Program-made: the position numbers and the translations under genes
Notes under the pieces: generated by a model
Told to the model about the DNA's origin: nothing
The model's database searches: none
The model's input: only the letters and a program-made list of their open reading frames with translations
Part shown: positions 43,401 through 50,637 of the stretch, in pieces
How positions within the stretch are numbered: the first letter of the stretch is position 1
Layout: every line of letters starts with the position of its first letter
Origin: Candidatus Undinarchaeales archaeon
Lineage (GTDB): Archaea; SpSt-1190; JASMDC01
Length of the DNA: 64,000 nucleotides
NCBI GenBank assembly: GCA_030753015.1
Contig: JASMDC010000018.1
Coordinates: 8,455-72,454 of the forward strand
Direction of reading: 5' to 3'

Positions 43401-43823
43401 CATTGGATCTATATCCGGCCTATCTATCTGGAGACCGGAAAGGGCATCACACGTCTCGAGAAGGTCGTTGCCATGCTCGGCTCCTACCAGGTGAACGCCA
43501 CACGGGACGAGTATCGGGTCGGTTTCGGCGATGATCTCCATGGCGCCCTGCGCGACCTCATGACGACGACAGTTGTCCCCTCGACAACGGAACCGGAACC
43601 GAACGTCACGATACCCCCGCCATCACACCCCTCGACAACTGATGACGATGTGGCCGAGGCCTTGACCGCACTTAAGTCCCTGGTGGACGAGAAGGTAGAG
43701 TGCCTGCGCGCCAACGACCTGGTGTGCGCCATGGCGGTCGAGGCACGGATGACGGAGGCCGAGGCCCGGTTGGCGGAACTGTTCGCACGCAATCGCACGG
43801 GAGGTGGTACGGATGCCGCGTAA
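40455..43823 (+). CDS. UPF0182-family large membrane protein
   Basis: A 1122-residue protein of the COG1615/UPF0182 family, function unknown. Residues about 10-480 hold seven or so hydrophobic helices (VILLGLGMTILILTSFYL, LVFGMMGGVRSVVAAS, MLVAVAVALIAGLIVVF). The rest is a large exported domain with family motifs QVQSHPELYYDTLIRAG, WDRERARVRTD and YGVHEDFALLESYL. A helical linker and an Arg/Glu-rich end follow a Thr/Pro-rich segment (about 1045-1075). ATG 40455 is chosen because the upstream frame is only the shadow of MBF1. The next gene overlaps its end by 11 bp, indicating an operon. Confidence 0.85.
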   Translation: MAKAWSNSRGKVILLGLGMTILILTSFYLNHYLPFKQQMLHLAWKGTILDGSVESVSVLGAEVPVGGGTFMRQVTLAVNGMALWTLVSWLAFFHFDPGLMLLLWGTWQFSFPVGLGLLTLWALVSTRLERFEQRDGLLHHLHILSFRYVPLFLVLPWALACLMIRKRTPDRAPFEDPVVREVIDLSRYHVPVMVFYSLAILMLVFGMMGGVRSVVAASGDLHGMLDLPEARRYYLTGFALEARENGFELLPDPGALREIAVLHLAPILTKEHLPAEYVSLMGLVGLEAGQFDHARYTELVTDNALFFTFVGPLLTPLVAQVVSTLLYFAFIWLVLPRRTDASVFSSTARALFTILIAWLALSTVNFCLRTLVGDIGVATAPTNLLTVITLMVRWVVVLGGMLVAYAVLRLDIAKTLVNGLAPVSGSKDGARAAMLVAVAVALIAGLIVVFTMLAPVLDRLVLSPMNNQVQSHPELYYDTLIRAGLGINRYLADIPADSVQVRDLGGEALRQNLRFQDNFINTNADMLSTVRLWDRERARVRTDRNMGEVPYLDIGNEDFLVREENGRMAPFWAVELPLRRDKVTDGDFYNNHQFYTHSDQGFMTLDANTGHGIENAYPEDQMYYGVHEDFALLESYLTEENVTEVGDVTYEGKGLEVTVPDVFFYDAHYIGLLPNALRRWRVPSDETFYWRWAEAIDRGDISGFKLLLMRRLDLRLRNLLPVLATTEPFDIKGNDPYPITYRGGTWFLMHGFIALDPSLIPLTRMEVTGGVGSRNPVEAYARYTVIALGNIYTGEIELYAPFDDRLSQLLRTVYPDLGRELPDEVRRQLRYPKQYLTWRAHKHFDNHPMPEDYYKGLDFFKSDPSQETIYYTPFQMDDGATEFVGILPALLDKGAAQTQTETGLVGLYVVRNSFLRDDLEHFGDIVLYRFPKSGGDEGGWLFYSYQAIERNYKGDARYQEWARLKESETLKPGNMLLYRIGRHWIYIRPIYLETGKGITRLEKVVAMLGSYQVNATRDEYRVGFGDDLHGALRDLMTTTVVPSTTEPEPNVTIPPPSHPSTTDDDVAEALTALKSLVDEKVECLRANDLVCAMAVEARMTEAEARLAELFARNRTGGGTDAA

Positions 43824-44310
43824 GCGCAAGGACGAGGAGGAGATGCCGCCCTTCGTTCCCCTTGGTCGGGATGAGGAGGAAGTGCCCGGGATCCGTGTAT
43901 TGGTCGAGGAGGACGGGAGCTACCGCGCAGGACCACGACGTGGTAAGAAGAGCTCGTCCGGTCCGAAGCCCGGTGAGGACCGCCCCCGACGGTCCTCGGA
44001 CGGAGGTGGTGGGTCTGGCCCGGTGCTCACCCTCCTTGGGCTGTTCCTATTTGTGAATGTTGTGTCCTACATGGCAGTATCCGTCCTGTACGCGCCCTTG
44101 CTCGGCCAGGACCCCTGGGTACTGATGCTCCTTGCGCTCGTCCTCACGGTGGTGCTCGCCCGGACGGTGATAGACGCCGCGAAGCATGCTCTCGCGGCCC
44201 TGGTCGCCGGTGTGCAGCGCTTCCAGAAGGAGAGAGAAGAGGTGACCCGGCAGCGCAGGATGAACCAGTTCTTCCGCCAGGGCGGGTTCGATAACGGATT
44301 CGATAGGTGA
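43813..44310 (+). CDS. Small two-helix membrane protein downstream of UPF0182
   Basis: A 165-residue protein with a charged, disordered cytoplasmic N-terminus (PRKRKDEEEMPPFVPLGRDE, then a Gly/Ser/Lys/Arg-rich stretch), two hydrophobic helices (LTLLGLFLFVNVVSYMAV and PWVLMLLALVLTVVLA) and a basic helical tail ending FRQGGFDNGFDR. GGAGGTGGT lies 3 bp upstream of ATG 43813, and the start overlaps the UPF0182 stop, so translation is probably coupled. It may be a subunit or localisation partner of the UPF0182 protein. I do not recognise the family. Confidence 0.65.
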   Translation: MPRKRKDEEEMPPFVPLGRDEEEVPGIRVLVEEDGSYRAGPRRGKKSSSGPKPGEDRPRRSSDGGGGSGPVLTLLGLFLFVNVVSYMAVSVLYAPLLGQDPWVLMLLALVLTVVLARTVIDAAKHALAALVAGVQRFQKEREEVTRQRRMNQFFRQGGFDNGFDR

Positions 44311-44333
44311 TTGCGTCCCATCGGTGCGGGGAT

Positions 44334-44687
44334 TCACTCGCGAGGCAATACTCCCTTTAGCACGCCCAGAGCGAGGAGATAGGCGGCAACGCCGAGCCCA
44401 AGACCGACGAGGACGTTCCATACATTTCCCTCCCAGGTGCTGGATGAGCGGGAGGCTTCTCTCACACAATAGTTACTGACACAGATATGACCTATAGGAC
44501 AACCGCAGTCAGTGCAACAGGTCTTGTACGTCTCGCCCTGGCTGCACTGCAGGTCACCGCACACCGTCGGTGGTGACGCGGTGACCAACGATTCCGCTGG
44601 ACTGACGTCCGCCAAGCACGATCGCAGGACGAGCATGGAGATCACGATGACGAGGATCCATGCTCGGGTTCGACGTTCCGACCTCAC
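44334..44687 (-). CDS. Small exported membrane protein with a CGD...CCxDCGCPxG cysteine block
   Basis: A 117-residue protein. Signal peptide about 8-27 (AWILVIVISMLVLRSCLA), an external Cys block (CGDLQCSQGETYKTCCTDCG then CPIGHICVSNYC) and a C-terminal membrane helix (VLVGLGLGVAAYLLALGVL). The Cys spacing matches the block near the C-terminus of the surface protein at 10579-12033. The GTG at 44687 fits a TATA candidate near 44715 (ACCTTAATATTAC). It is divergent from the small RHH regulator. Function is unknown; a metal-binding or disulfide knob on the outer face is the simplest reading. Confidence 0.65.
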   Translation of the reverse strand: MRSERRTRAWILVIVISMLVLRSCLADVSPAESLVTASPPTVCGDLQCSQGETYKTCCTDCGCPIGHICVSNYCVREASRSSSTWEGNVWNVLVGLGLGVAAYLLALGVLKGVLPRE

Positions 44688-44770
44688 CTACGAGGAGCTC
44701 ATCGACGTAATATTAAGGTTTCATCCCTTGCACGACGGGCGCACGACTACGTTGAACCGATTCGAAATGA

Positions 44771-44805
44771 TAACGAATATATAACAAATGTATATTCAAT
44801 TGTTA
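44771..44805. promoter_or_regulatory. Dyad operator overlapping the RHH gene promoter
   Basis: GAATATA (44775-44781) and TATATTC (44791-44797) form a perfect 7-bp inverted repeat around 9 bp, extended by TAAC (44771-44774) and GTTA (44802-44805). The dyad contains the TATA box (AATATATAAC) and reaches the start codon at 44807, so a bound protein would block transcription. RHH proteins bind such short dyads, which suggests autorepression. Confidence 0.55.
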
Positions 44806-44806
44806 C

Positions 44807-45112
44807 ATGAGCCGAACCAGCGTCCTCCATCTCCGTATCCCCCGGGGTCTCGTGGACGACATGGACCGGACGATCTTGCGGATAGGTCGATGGGCTGGCC
44901 GGACCGAGTTCGTACGCGATGCATGTCGTCGTCTCGTGGAGCAGCTCGAAACGCCATCGCAACCCCCGGGACAGGTTCATGAGCGCGAGGAGCCGATAAC
45001 GAGCACGGACCGGCAGGAGGGGACCTCCGTGTGGCACGAGGCCATGGAGGAGGCTGATGGGGACGAGGGGGAAGCGAAGCTCATACTTGACGAGGAGCTG
45101 AGCGGTCTCTAA
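44807..45112 (+). CDS. Ribbon-helix-helix transcriptional regulator
   Basis: A 101-residue protein. Residues 4-48 are an RHH domain (SVLHLRIPRGLVDDMDRTI, GRTEFVRDACRRLVEQ): a beta strand of alternating basic and hydrophobic residues, then two helices with the conserved R-x-E-F-V-R. The rest is an acidic, probably disordered tail (EEADGDEGEAKLILDEEL) that might bind a partner. The ATG is about 25 bp after the TATA box, giving a leaderless message, and a long dyad covers the promoter. The likely targets are itself and perhaps the divergent Cys-block protein. Confidence 0.8.
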   Translation: MSRTSVLHLRIPRGLVDDMDRTILRIGRWAGRTEFVRDACRRLVEQLETPSQPPGQVHEREEPITSTDRQEGTSVWHEAMEEADGDEGEAKLILDEELSGL

Positions 45113-45233
45113 TGAGAGCAGGACGATATACTATCCTCGGGCTATCGTGATGGTCCGATATACACAGCTTCCTAGCAACAGCGCGCCGCCCCCGTCCTAA
45201 CCCTTTTATTTTCTACGCTCCTGCTGCGGAGAC

Positions 45234-46814
45234 ATGGGCACTCGCGTTCCCCCACAAGGGGGCGTCACCAGTTCGGGACGGACCGTGACCATGGTCGTCC
45301 TCATCGCTCTCCTCCTGAGCGTCTCGTGTGCCCTGGCGGCGAACGACACCGTCCATATCCACGTCTTCTACGGTGAGGGCTGCCCCCATTGTCGGGATGA
45401 AAAGCCATTCCTGGACTACCTTGAGGAGACCTATCCTTCGCTGGAGGTCCACCTGTACGAGACTTGGAGCGATCCGAAGAACGCGGAACTGTACCAGAAG
45501 GTCGCGGCCAGCTATAACGGAGAGGCCCGGGGAGTGCCTGGCACCTTCATCGGAGAGCACTTCATGATCGGGTACGGCTCTGCAACCACTTCGGGAAAGC
45601 AGCTGGAGGGCTACGTCAAGGAATGTCTTGAGAAGGGATGCGTAGACCCATTCGTGAAGGCGGGGATCACCACCGCAACGACGCCCGGTGGCTACCCGGA
45701 CCTGAGCGGTGTGGACGTCTGTCTGGTCGTCTTCCTGAACATGACCTGCGCTCCCTGTGAACGCCTCCTACCCTTCCTGGAGGAACTGGAAACGCGGTAC
45801 AACATCAACATCACGACCTACGAGGTCAACAATCCGCTCGGGAACGCCATCTACAAGGACTATCGCCGGCGCCACGGTATCAAGGAAGTGGGTTTCCCCC
45901 TAGCGTTCATCTCAGGTTATTACCTCATGGGCGAGGGCCTCATCCGCGACCACCTCCCCTCACTGCTGGAGGGCTGCTTAACCGAGTCCTGTATGTGCTC
46001 CGCAGGGAATATCGTACCGATCACTCCCGGCATACCCGATCCTATTGATGTTGATCCGCCAGAAAAAATTCATGTATGCCTCCCCTTCTTGGGTTGCATA
46101 AATACGCAGAACGCCTTCCTCCCGGTCCTCACCGTTGCGATCGCCCTTGTGGACGGCGTGAACCCGTGCACCATGTGGGTGCTCTCCTTCCTCCTGTCCA
46201 TGCTCTTCTACGCCCGATCGCGCAGGCGCATCATCATGGTGGGCCTGGTCTATCTCGTGACCGTGTTCACGGTGTACTTCGTGTTCATGGCCGCTTGGCT
46301 GAACACCTTCCTCTATATCGGCTACATCGACTGGATACGCAATTCCATCGGCCTCATCGCCGTTGTAGCGGGTCTTATCAACATCAAGGACTTCTTCTGG
46401 TTCGGTAAGGGCATCTCGCTGGTCATCCCACAGCGGTTCAAGCCCTTTCTTATGCGTCAGATGCGTAACCTTACCAAGGCCGAAGGCTGGCCCCTCCTCA
46501 GCGGGACTGTGTTCATGGCCGCGTCCGCCAGCCTCATCGAGCTCCCATGCACCGCCGGGTTCCCGGTCATCTACACGCAGATCCTGACCCAGCAGGGCTT
46601 CTCCGGCGTGAGCTACTACCTCTACCTTGTGCTCTACAACCTCGTCTACATAATCCCCGACGCCTGCGTGCTGGCGGTGTTCCTAGTCTTCATGGAACGC
46701 AACCGTAAGATCACAGAGCGGGAGGGGCGATGGATGAAGCTCGCAGGCGGTTCGATCATGCTCGTCCTCGGTCTCATCATGCTCTTCAAGCCCGATATGC
46801 TGATGTTAGGGTAG
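45234..46814 (+). CDS. Two thioredoxin-like domains fused to a CcdA/DsbD-type membrane domain
   Basis: A 526-residue thiol-disulfide relay. A signal/anchor (about 18-36) is followed by thioredoxin-like domain 1 with C50-P-H-C53 (FYGEGCPHCRDEKP) and domain 2 with C172-A-P-C175 (MTCAPCERLLPF). A six-helix membrane domain of the CcdA/DsbD type follows (about 295-526), with the paired Cys C312 in VNPCTMW and C439 in ELPCTAGFP. Such proteins carry electrons across the membrane to external disulfides, or oxidise them. With so many exported Cys-rich proteins in this window, it is a good candidate for their folding system. TATA TTTATT is at 45205-45210. Having two external thioredoxin domains in tandem is unusual. 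Confidence 0.85.
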   Translation: MGTRVPPQGGVTSSGRTVTMVVLIALLLSVSCALAANDTVHIHVFYGEGCPHCRDEKPFLDYLEETYPSLEVHLYETWSDPKNAELYQKVAASYNGEARGVPGTFIGEHFMIGYGSATTSGKQLEGYVKECLEKGCVDPFVKAGITTATTPGGYPDLSGVDVCLVVFLNMTCAPCERLLPFLEELETRYNINITTYEVNNPLGNAIYKDYRRRHGIKEVGFPLAFISGYYLMGEGLIRDHLPSLLEGCLTESCMCSAGNIVPITPGIPDPIDVDPPEKIHVCLPFLGCINTQNAFLPVLTVAIALVDGVNPCTMWVLSFLLSMLFYARSRRRIIMVGLVYLVTVFTVYFVFMAAWLNTFLYIGYIDWIRNSIGLIAVVAGLINIKDFFWFGKGISLVIPQRFKPFLMRQMRNLTKAEGWPLLSGTVFMAASASLIELPCTAGFPVIYTQILTQQGFSGVSYYLYLVLYNLVYIIPDACVLAVFLVFMERNRKITEREGRWMKLAGGSIMLVLGLIMLFKPDMLMLG

Positions 46815-46822
46815 GTGGGACC

Positions 46823-47599
46823 ATGGCGATGGAAGAGCTCTATGGTGCCCGTGTGTACGGACCTGTACGCTCCCGGCGCCTAGGTTCTTCGCTCGGTGTG
46901 GACATCCTGCCACCGCACACATGTACCTTCGACTGCGTGTACTGTCAGCTGGGGGGGACGCAGCACCTCGTGTCATCGGCCGATGAGGCCCCCGGCCGCT
47001 TTCCCACGACCGATGAGATCGTGGCAGCGGTGCAGCGGGTATTGGATGATATTCCTGAACTGGACTACATCACCATGTCAGGCCGGGGCGAGCCGATGCT
47101 CTCGCCATATCTTGGCGACGTCGTCACACGGATACGCGACATCACCGACGTGCCGCTCGCCCTCATCACCAACGCCACTCTCCTTGTCTCCCCTGCCGCC
47201 CGGAGTACGGCCTCGCGATTCGATCTGGTGGTCCCGTCACTGGACGCCGCGACCGACGAGGGTATCGCACGTGTCAACCGGCCTGCTACAGGATTCCGTG
47301 TCGAGGACATCATCGCGGGCATCGCGGAGGTGGCACGCTCGTCGGCCACGGTGTGGCTGGAGATCATGTTCGTGCGCTCTGACGAGGGGCCTTCGAACGT
47401 CGACGACGCGTCCATCGATGCCCTGGTGGCCGCCGCCAAAAGGATAGGGCCTGAACGAGTGGATGTCAACACATGCGTCAGACGACCGGCGAAGGAGTTT
47501 GTCCACGCGCTCTCACAGGAAGAGCTTGAGACCATCGCCGAGCGTTTCAGGACCGCGGACCTGCCCGTGCTTGTGGTGCCCGACAGGCCCGCCGGGTGA
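46823..47599 (+). CDS. Radical SAM protein (COG0731 type)
   Basis: A 258-residue radical SAM enzyme with the cluster motif CTFDCVYCQLG (CX3CX2C) near residue 32, the SGRGEPML motif in place of GGEP, and ALITNATLL. COG0731 groups small radical SAM proteins related to the TYW1 wybutosine enzyme, though this one lacks the flavodoxin domain, so the substrate is uncertain. ATG 46823 is chosen for its AGGTGGGA Shine-Dalgarno; the longer frame is a shadow of the preceding gene. It starts 8 bp after the thiol relay gene and may be co-transcribed with it. Confidence 0.85.
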   Translation: MAMEELYGARVYGPVRSRRLGSSLGVDILPPHTCTFDCVYCQLGGTQHLVSSADEAPGRFPTTDEIVAAVQRVLDDIPELDYITMSGRGEPMLSPYLGDVVTRIRDITDVPLALITNATLLVSPAARSTASRFDLVVPSLDAATDEGIARVNRPATGFRVEDIIAGIAEVARSSATVWLEIMFVRSDEGPSNVDDASIDALVAAAKRIGPERVDVNTCVRRPAKEFVHALSQEELETIAERFRTADLPVLVVPDRPAG

Positions 47600-47602
47600 A
47601 GG

Positions 47603-47610
47603 TTTATAAA
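47603..47610 (+). promoter_or_regulatory. TATA box of the Roadblock operon
   Basis: TTTATAAA lies 26-33 bp upstream of the ATG at 47636, a textbook archaeal core promoter. Confidence 0.6.
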
Positions 47611-47635
47611 TTATCTACGATGACCGACACAAAGG

Positions 47636-48004
47636 ATGGCCACGGTCAAGAAGATGCTCGAGAAGGTGCTCGACGGCCTCCGGTCCGTGGGTGACATCGA
47701 GGCATCCGCCATCGTCTCCCGGGACGGACTTCTCATGGCATCTGATATGGCCACAGGTATCAACGCTGAGACCTTTGCGGCCATGTCCGCCACCATGCTG
47801 GGTGCAGCTGAGACCGCTGCCACCGAACTGGGGCGTGGCCTTCCTGACCGTATCATCGTCGAGTCGGAGGAGACGAAACTCATCGCTATCGGTACCGGCC
47901 CCAAAGCGCTCCTTGTGGTCATGACCTCCCCCGAGGCGGGGCTGGGTCTCGTCCTCATTGAGTTGGAGAAAGCGGCCGATAAGATCAAGATGATCCTGGA
48001 GTGA
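47636..48004 (+). CDS. Roadblock/LC7 domain protein (MglB-like)
   Basis: A 122-residue single-domain Roadblock protein: LRSVGDIEASAIVSRDGLLM, MSATMLGAAETAATELG, DRIIVESEETKLIAIGTGPK and a C-terminal helix. The fold forms dimers that regulate small GTPases (MglB/MglA) or act as adaptors. No GTPase gene is in the window. The TATA box is 26 bp upstream. The following four-helix membrane protein gene begins 7 bp later, suggesting a membrane partner. Confidence 0.85.
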   Translation: MATVKKMLEKVLDGLRSVGDIEASAIVSRDGLLMASDMATGINAETFAAMSATMLGAAETAATELGRGLPDRIIVESEETKLIAIGTGPKALLVVMTSPEAGLGLVLIELEKAADKIKMILE

Positions 48005-48011
48005 TTACACA

Positions 48012-48548
48012 ATGCAAATGGACCAGCATACCATCCAGCGTACCTTCGCTCTCTCGCTCATCGTTTTCGTTATCTTCGCACTGTTCATCCTCCAGGCCAG
48101 GCCGTTGGCGACCCTGTCCTCGCTCTCGGGCCAGTTCGAGCTCCTTGCAGGAGTGCTGGGCATGCTCGGTGAGCTCATCGCCGTGTATGTTGTGTGGCGC
48201 ATGTACCAGTACCTGGAGGACACCGAGTTCGGTCGTGTCGCGCTCCTAGGGGGCTGCGGGCTCGTCTACCTCGCCATCGCATCCGTGTTCAGCACGCTCG
48301 GGCTTCTGGACGCTGTGGGAGTTGTCCTGCCAGAACTGGCACGCCAGCTCGTGAGCGTGGGGACGACCTACTTCACCCTCTTCAAGGGCGCCTTCATCCT
48401 CCTGGGATTCATTGAGCTCCAGAGGTTCCTCAAGAGCCCCCAGGCGCTCCCCAGCCTGCTCCTGGCCTTCAAGCGGATGCTGGAGACCGAGTCTGGGCGC
48501 ACGGTGGACATCTGCGAGCCGTGCGATGACGAGAAGAAGGACGAATAG
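48012..48548 (+). CDS. Four-helix membrane protein co-transcribed with the Roadblock gene
   Basis: A 178-residue protein with four hydrophobic helices (about 11-28, 42-63, 75-98, 113-137) and a charged cytoplasmic tail with CEPCDDEKKDE (one CxxC). The first helix region resembles sensor-type membrane domains, but no catalytic domain follows. The 7-bp spacing to the Roadblock gene implies joint function, perhaps as membrane receptor and adaptor. I do not recognise a family. Confidence 0.6.
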   Translation: MQMDQHTIQRTFALSLIVFVIFALFILQARPLATLSSLSGQFELLAGVLGMLGELIAVYVVWRMYQYLEDTEFGRVALLGGCGLVYLAIASVFSTLGLLDAVGVVLPELARQLVSVGTTYFTLFKGAFILLGFIELQRFLKSPQALPSLLLAFKRMLETESGRTVDICEPCDDEKKDE

Positions 48549-48559
48549 GACTCTCGCCA

Positions 48560-49024
48560 CTAGCTGAACGTGCAGCTATTATCCTTGCACATGCAAGCGG
48601 ATACCGTAGAGCTCTTCTTCAGGCACGCTGTCTGGTCGACACACACGTTCCCCTCGAGGCTGTCGAAGTTCATACAGGACCATTCGCTGTCACAGCACCG
48701 CGGGACGCAGCGACTGTTCTCATCGCAGGTCCGGTACTTGGTCGTGTCCTCGGGCATGTACTTGGCGGCATAGATGATGACGCCCGAGAGCACGAGGATG
48801 ACGAAGACGGACAGTAGGGCGACGAGCCAGAAGTGCCCTCCCTCTTCCTCCTCCTCCTCCGGGGCCGCCGCCTCGGGAGCGGGCTGCTGCTGTTGCTGCG
48901 CCGGGTAGCCCTGCTGATTATTGGTGTTGTAGCCGTAGACCTGGCTGTAGTACTGGGGGTAGGACTGCTGACCGTAGGGGGACGGGGACAAATAGGGCTG
49001 TTGTTGCTGGTCAGCGGGCGTCAT
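48560..49024 (-). CDS. Membrane protein with a Tyr/Gln/Pro-rich cytoplasmic head and a Cys-rich external tail
   Basis: A 154-residue protein. Residues 1-62 are low-complexity (PYGQQSYPQYYSQVYGY, NNQQGYPAQQQQQ, then a Glu run), resembling prion-like or FUS-type sequences. Residues 64-87 are one membrane helix (FWLVALLSVFVILVLSG). Residues 90-154 have ten Cys (CDENSRCVPRCC, CVDQTACLKKSS, CMCKDNSC), suggesting a compact disulfide or metal domain outside. The positive-inside rule is not decisive, but a Cys-rich domain outside and Q/Y-rich domain inside is most natural. It converges on the Roadblock operon. A related Tyr/Gly-rich tail is found at the C-terminus of the protein at 51487-53796. Confidence 0.65.
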   Translation of the reverse strand: MTPADQQQQPYLSPSPYGQQSYPQYYSQVYGYNTNNQQGYPAQQQQQPAPEAAAPEEEEEEGGHFWLVALLSVFVILVLSGVIIYAAKYMPEDTTKYRTCDENSRCVPRCCDSEWSCMNFDSLEGNVCVDQTACLKKSSTVSACMCKDNSCTFS

Positions 49025-49151
49025 AGATCCAACCTACGCCTCGGCCAGCCCATGGGGCTCACCTTAACGGAAATGGATGATACCATCACAGTAAAAAACC
49101 CTACCCTTCGCACGGGTGCCGTCTCGGTACCGCTTCCGTCCTAAGGGGATG

Positions 49152-50636
49152 TCAACGCTTCCCGAACATGAAACCCGCCAGGGCTATGAAAGGCAAGATC
49201 TCGAGACGGCCGACGAGCATCTCGAAGATGAGGACCACCTTACCGATGGGCTCGAGCTGCGGGCCACTGATGCCCACCGACAGCCCCACGTTCCCCTGTG
49301 CCGAGGCGACCTCGAAGAAGGAGTCTGTGCCGTTGTAGCCCAGGCTCATAAAGGCGAGAGCGCCACCGAAGAGGAACACGAGGTAGAGGAAGGCGTAGAG
49401 CGAGGCGGACATGATCTCCCCCTCCTCGAACACCTTGTCCCCGACCCGGAAGGGAAGGATCGCCCTGGACGGGAGGAAGAGCTTGCGGACGATCCAGATG
49501 ACCGCCTTGAAGATGATTACGAACCGGATGAGTTTGATGGCCGATGAGGTCGAGCCGTACCCGCCCCCGATGACCATGAGGATGGTCAGGATCCATTTCG
49601 AGAAGTCCGTCCAACTGGACAGGTCCGCGGTAGCAAAGCCCGTCCCGCTGACCGCTGATGCTGTCTGGAACAGGGCCTGGCGACCACGGACGGTGACCTC
49701 CGCGTTCAGCTCCGGCGAATCGTTGGCGTAGAGCACGAGGAAATGGTGCCCGGCGATGGCAAGGGTACTGAGGAGGATTACGCCCAGCAGAGCCCTTACT
49801 TCCACGTTACCGAACAGGAAGCGCCAGTTGCGCTCGAACAGCTTCTTGTGGACCACGAAGGAGATGGCGCCGGCAAGCATGAGGGGGATGACCACCATCT
49901 CGGCGTTCAGGTTGTCGTAGTGCCCTAAGGATTTGTTCTTCACTGAGAACCCGCCGGTGGCGATACCGGTCATGGAATGGTTCACAGCGTCCCATGCGGG
50001 CATACCTGCTACCATGAGGCCGATGGCCCCCGCGGCCGTGTAGAACAGGTAGATCCACCAGATGATGCGGGCGGTCTCGGTGATGGAGGGGACGATCCTA
50101 TCGGTCCGACCTTCTGCGGTGTAGAGCTGGGCCGCGGCAGAGCCCGGTGTCAGCAGGACAGCGAGGAACAGCACGATCACCCCCACCCCGCCGAACCACT
50201 CGGTGGCCGATCGAAAGAACAGGATGGCCCGGGGCGCGCTCTCCACGTCGGGGATCATCGTAAGACCCGTTGCCGTGTACCCGGATACGCTCTCGAAGTA
50301 GGCGTCCACGTAGGCCGCGGCTCCTGGATGGAGCTCCGGCGTCTCGAACTGGAAGAACTGGATGAAGGGGAAGATCCCTACGGCGGGGATGATGAGCCAT
50401 GCCAGTGCCGAGGCCACCATCGCCTCACCGCGGGAGATGTTCTCGGGAGAGAACCGGTCGCGGAGGAGGGTGCCCAGCACGAACACGATGACGGCCGGAA
50501 CGAGGAACGACTGGATGTAGTCATACTCACCGAAGAGGAGGCAGATGATCACTGGCGAGGCCGTCATGACGGCCGTGATATGAAAGACGACCCCGAGATA
50601 GCCGAGGATGTTGGAAATGCGCGAGCCGGAGAACAT
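49152..50636 (-). CDS. trkH: TrkH/KtrB-family potassium transporter
   Basis: A 494-residue potassium uptake channel/transporter. The four pore loops with the selectivity Gly are visible: SVSGYTATGLT, MTGIATGGFS, SAVSGTGFAT and SAQGNVGLSVG. It forms the membrane part and depends on the TrkA protein encoded directly upstream. The start codon at 50636 overlaps the trkA stop, so translation is coupled. It ends GFMFGKR, and nothing unusual is seen. Confidence 0.95.
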   Translation of the reverse strand: MFSGSRISNILGYLGVVFHITAVMTASPVIICLLFGEYDYIQSFLVPAVIVFVLGTLLRDRFSPENISRGEAMVASALAWLIIPAVGIFPFIQFFQFETPELHPGAAAYVDAYFESVSGYTATGLTMIPDVESAPRAILFFRSATEWFGGVGVIVLFLAVLLTPGSAAAQLYTAEGRTDRIVPSITETARIIWWIYLFYTAAGAIGLMVAGMPAWDAVNHSMTGIATGGFSVKNKSLGHYDNLNAEMVVIPLMLAGAISFVVHKKLFERNWRFLFGNVEVRALLGVILLSTLAIAGHHFLVLYANDSPELNAEVTVRGRQALFQTASAVSGTGFATADLSSWTDFSKWILTILMVIGGGYGSTSSAIKLIRFVIIFKAVIWIVRKLFLPSRAILPFRVGDKVFEEGEIMSASLYAFLYLVFLFGGALAFMSLGYNGTDSFFEVASAQGNVGLSVGISGPQLEPIGKVVLIFEMLVGRLEILPFIALAGFMFGKR

Positions 50637-50637
50637 C

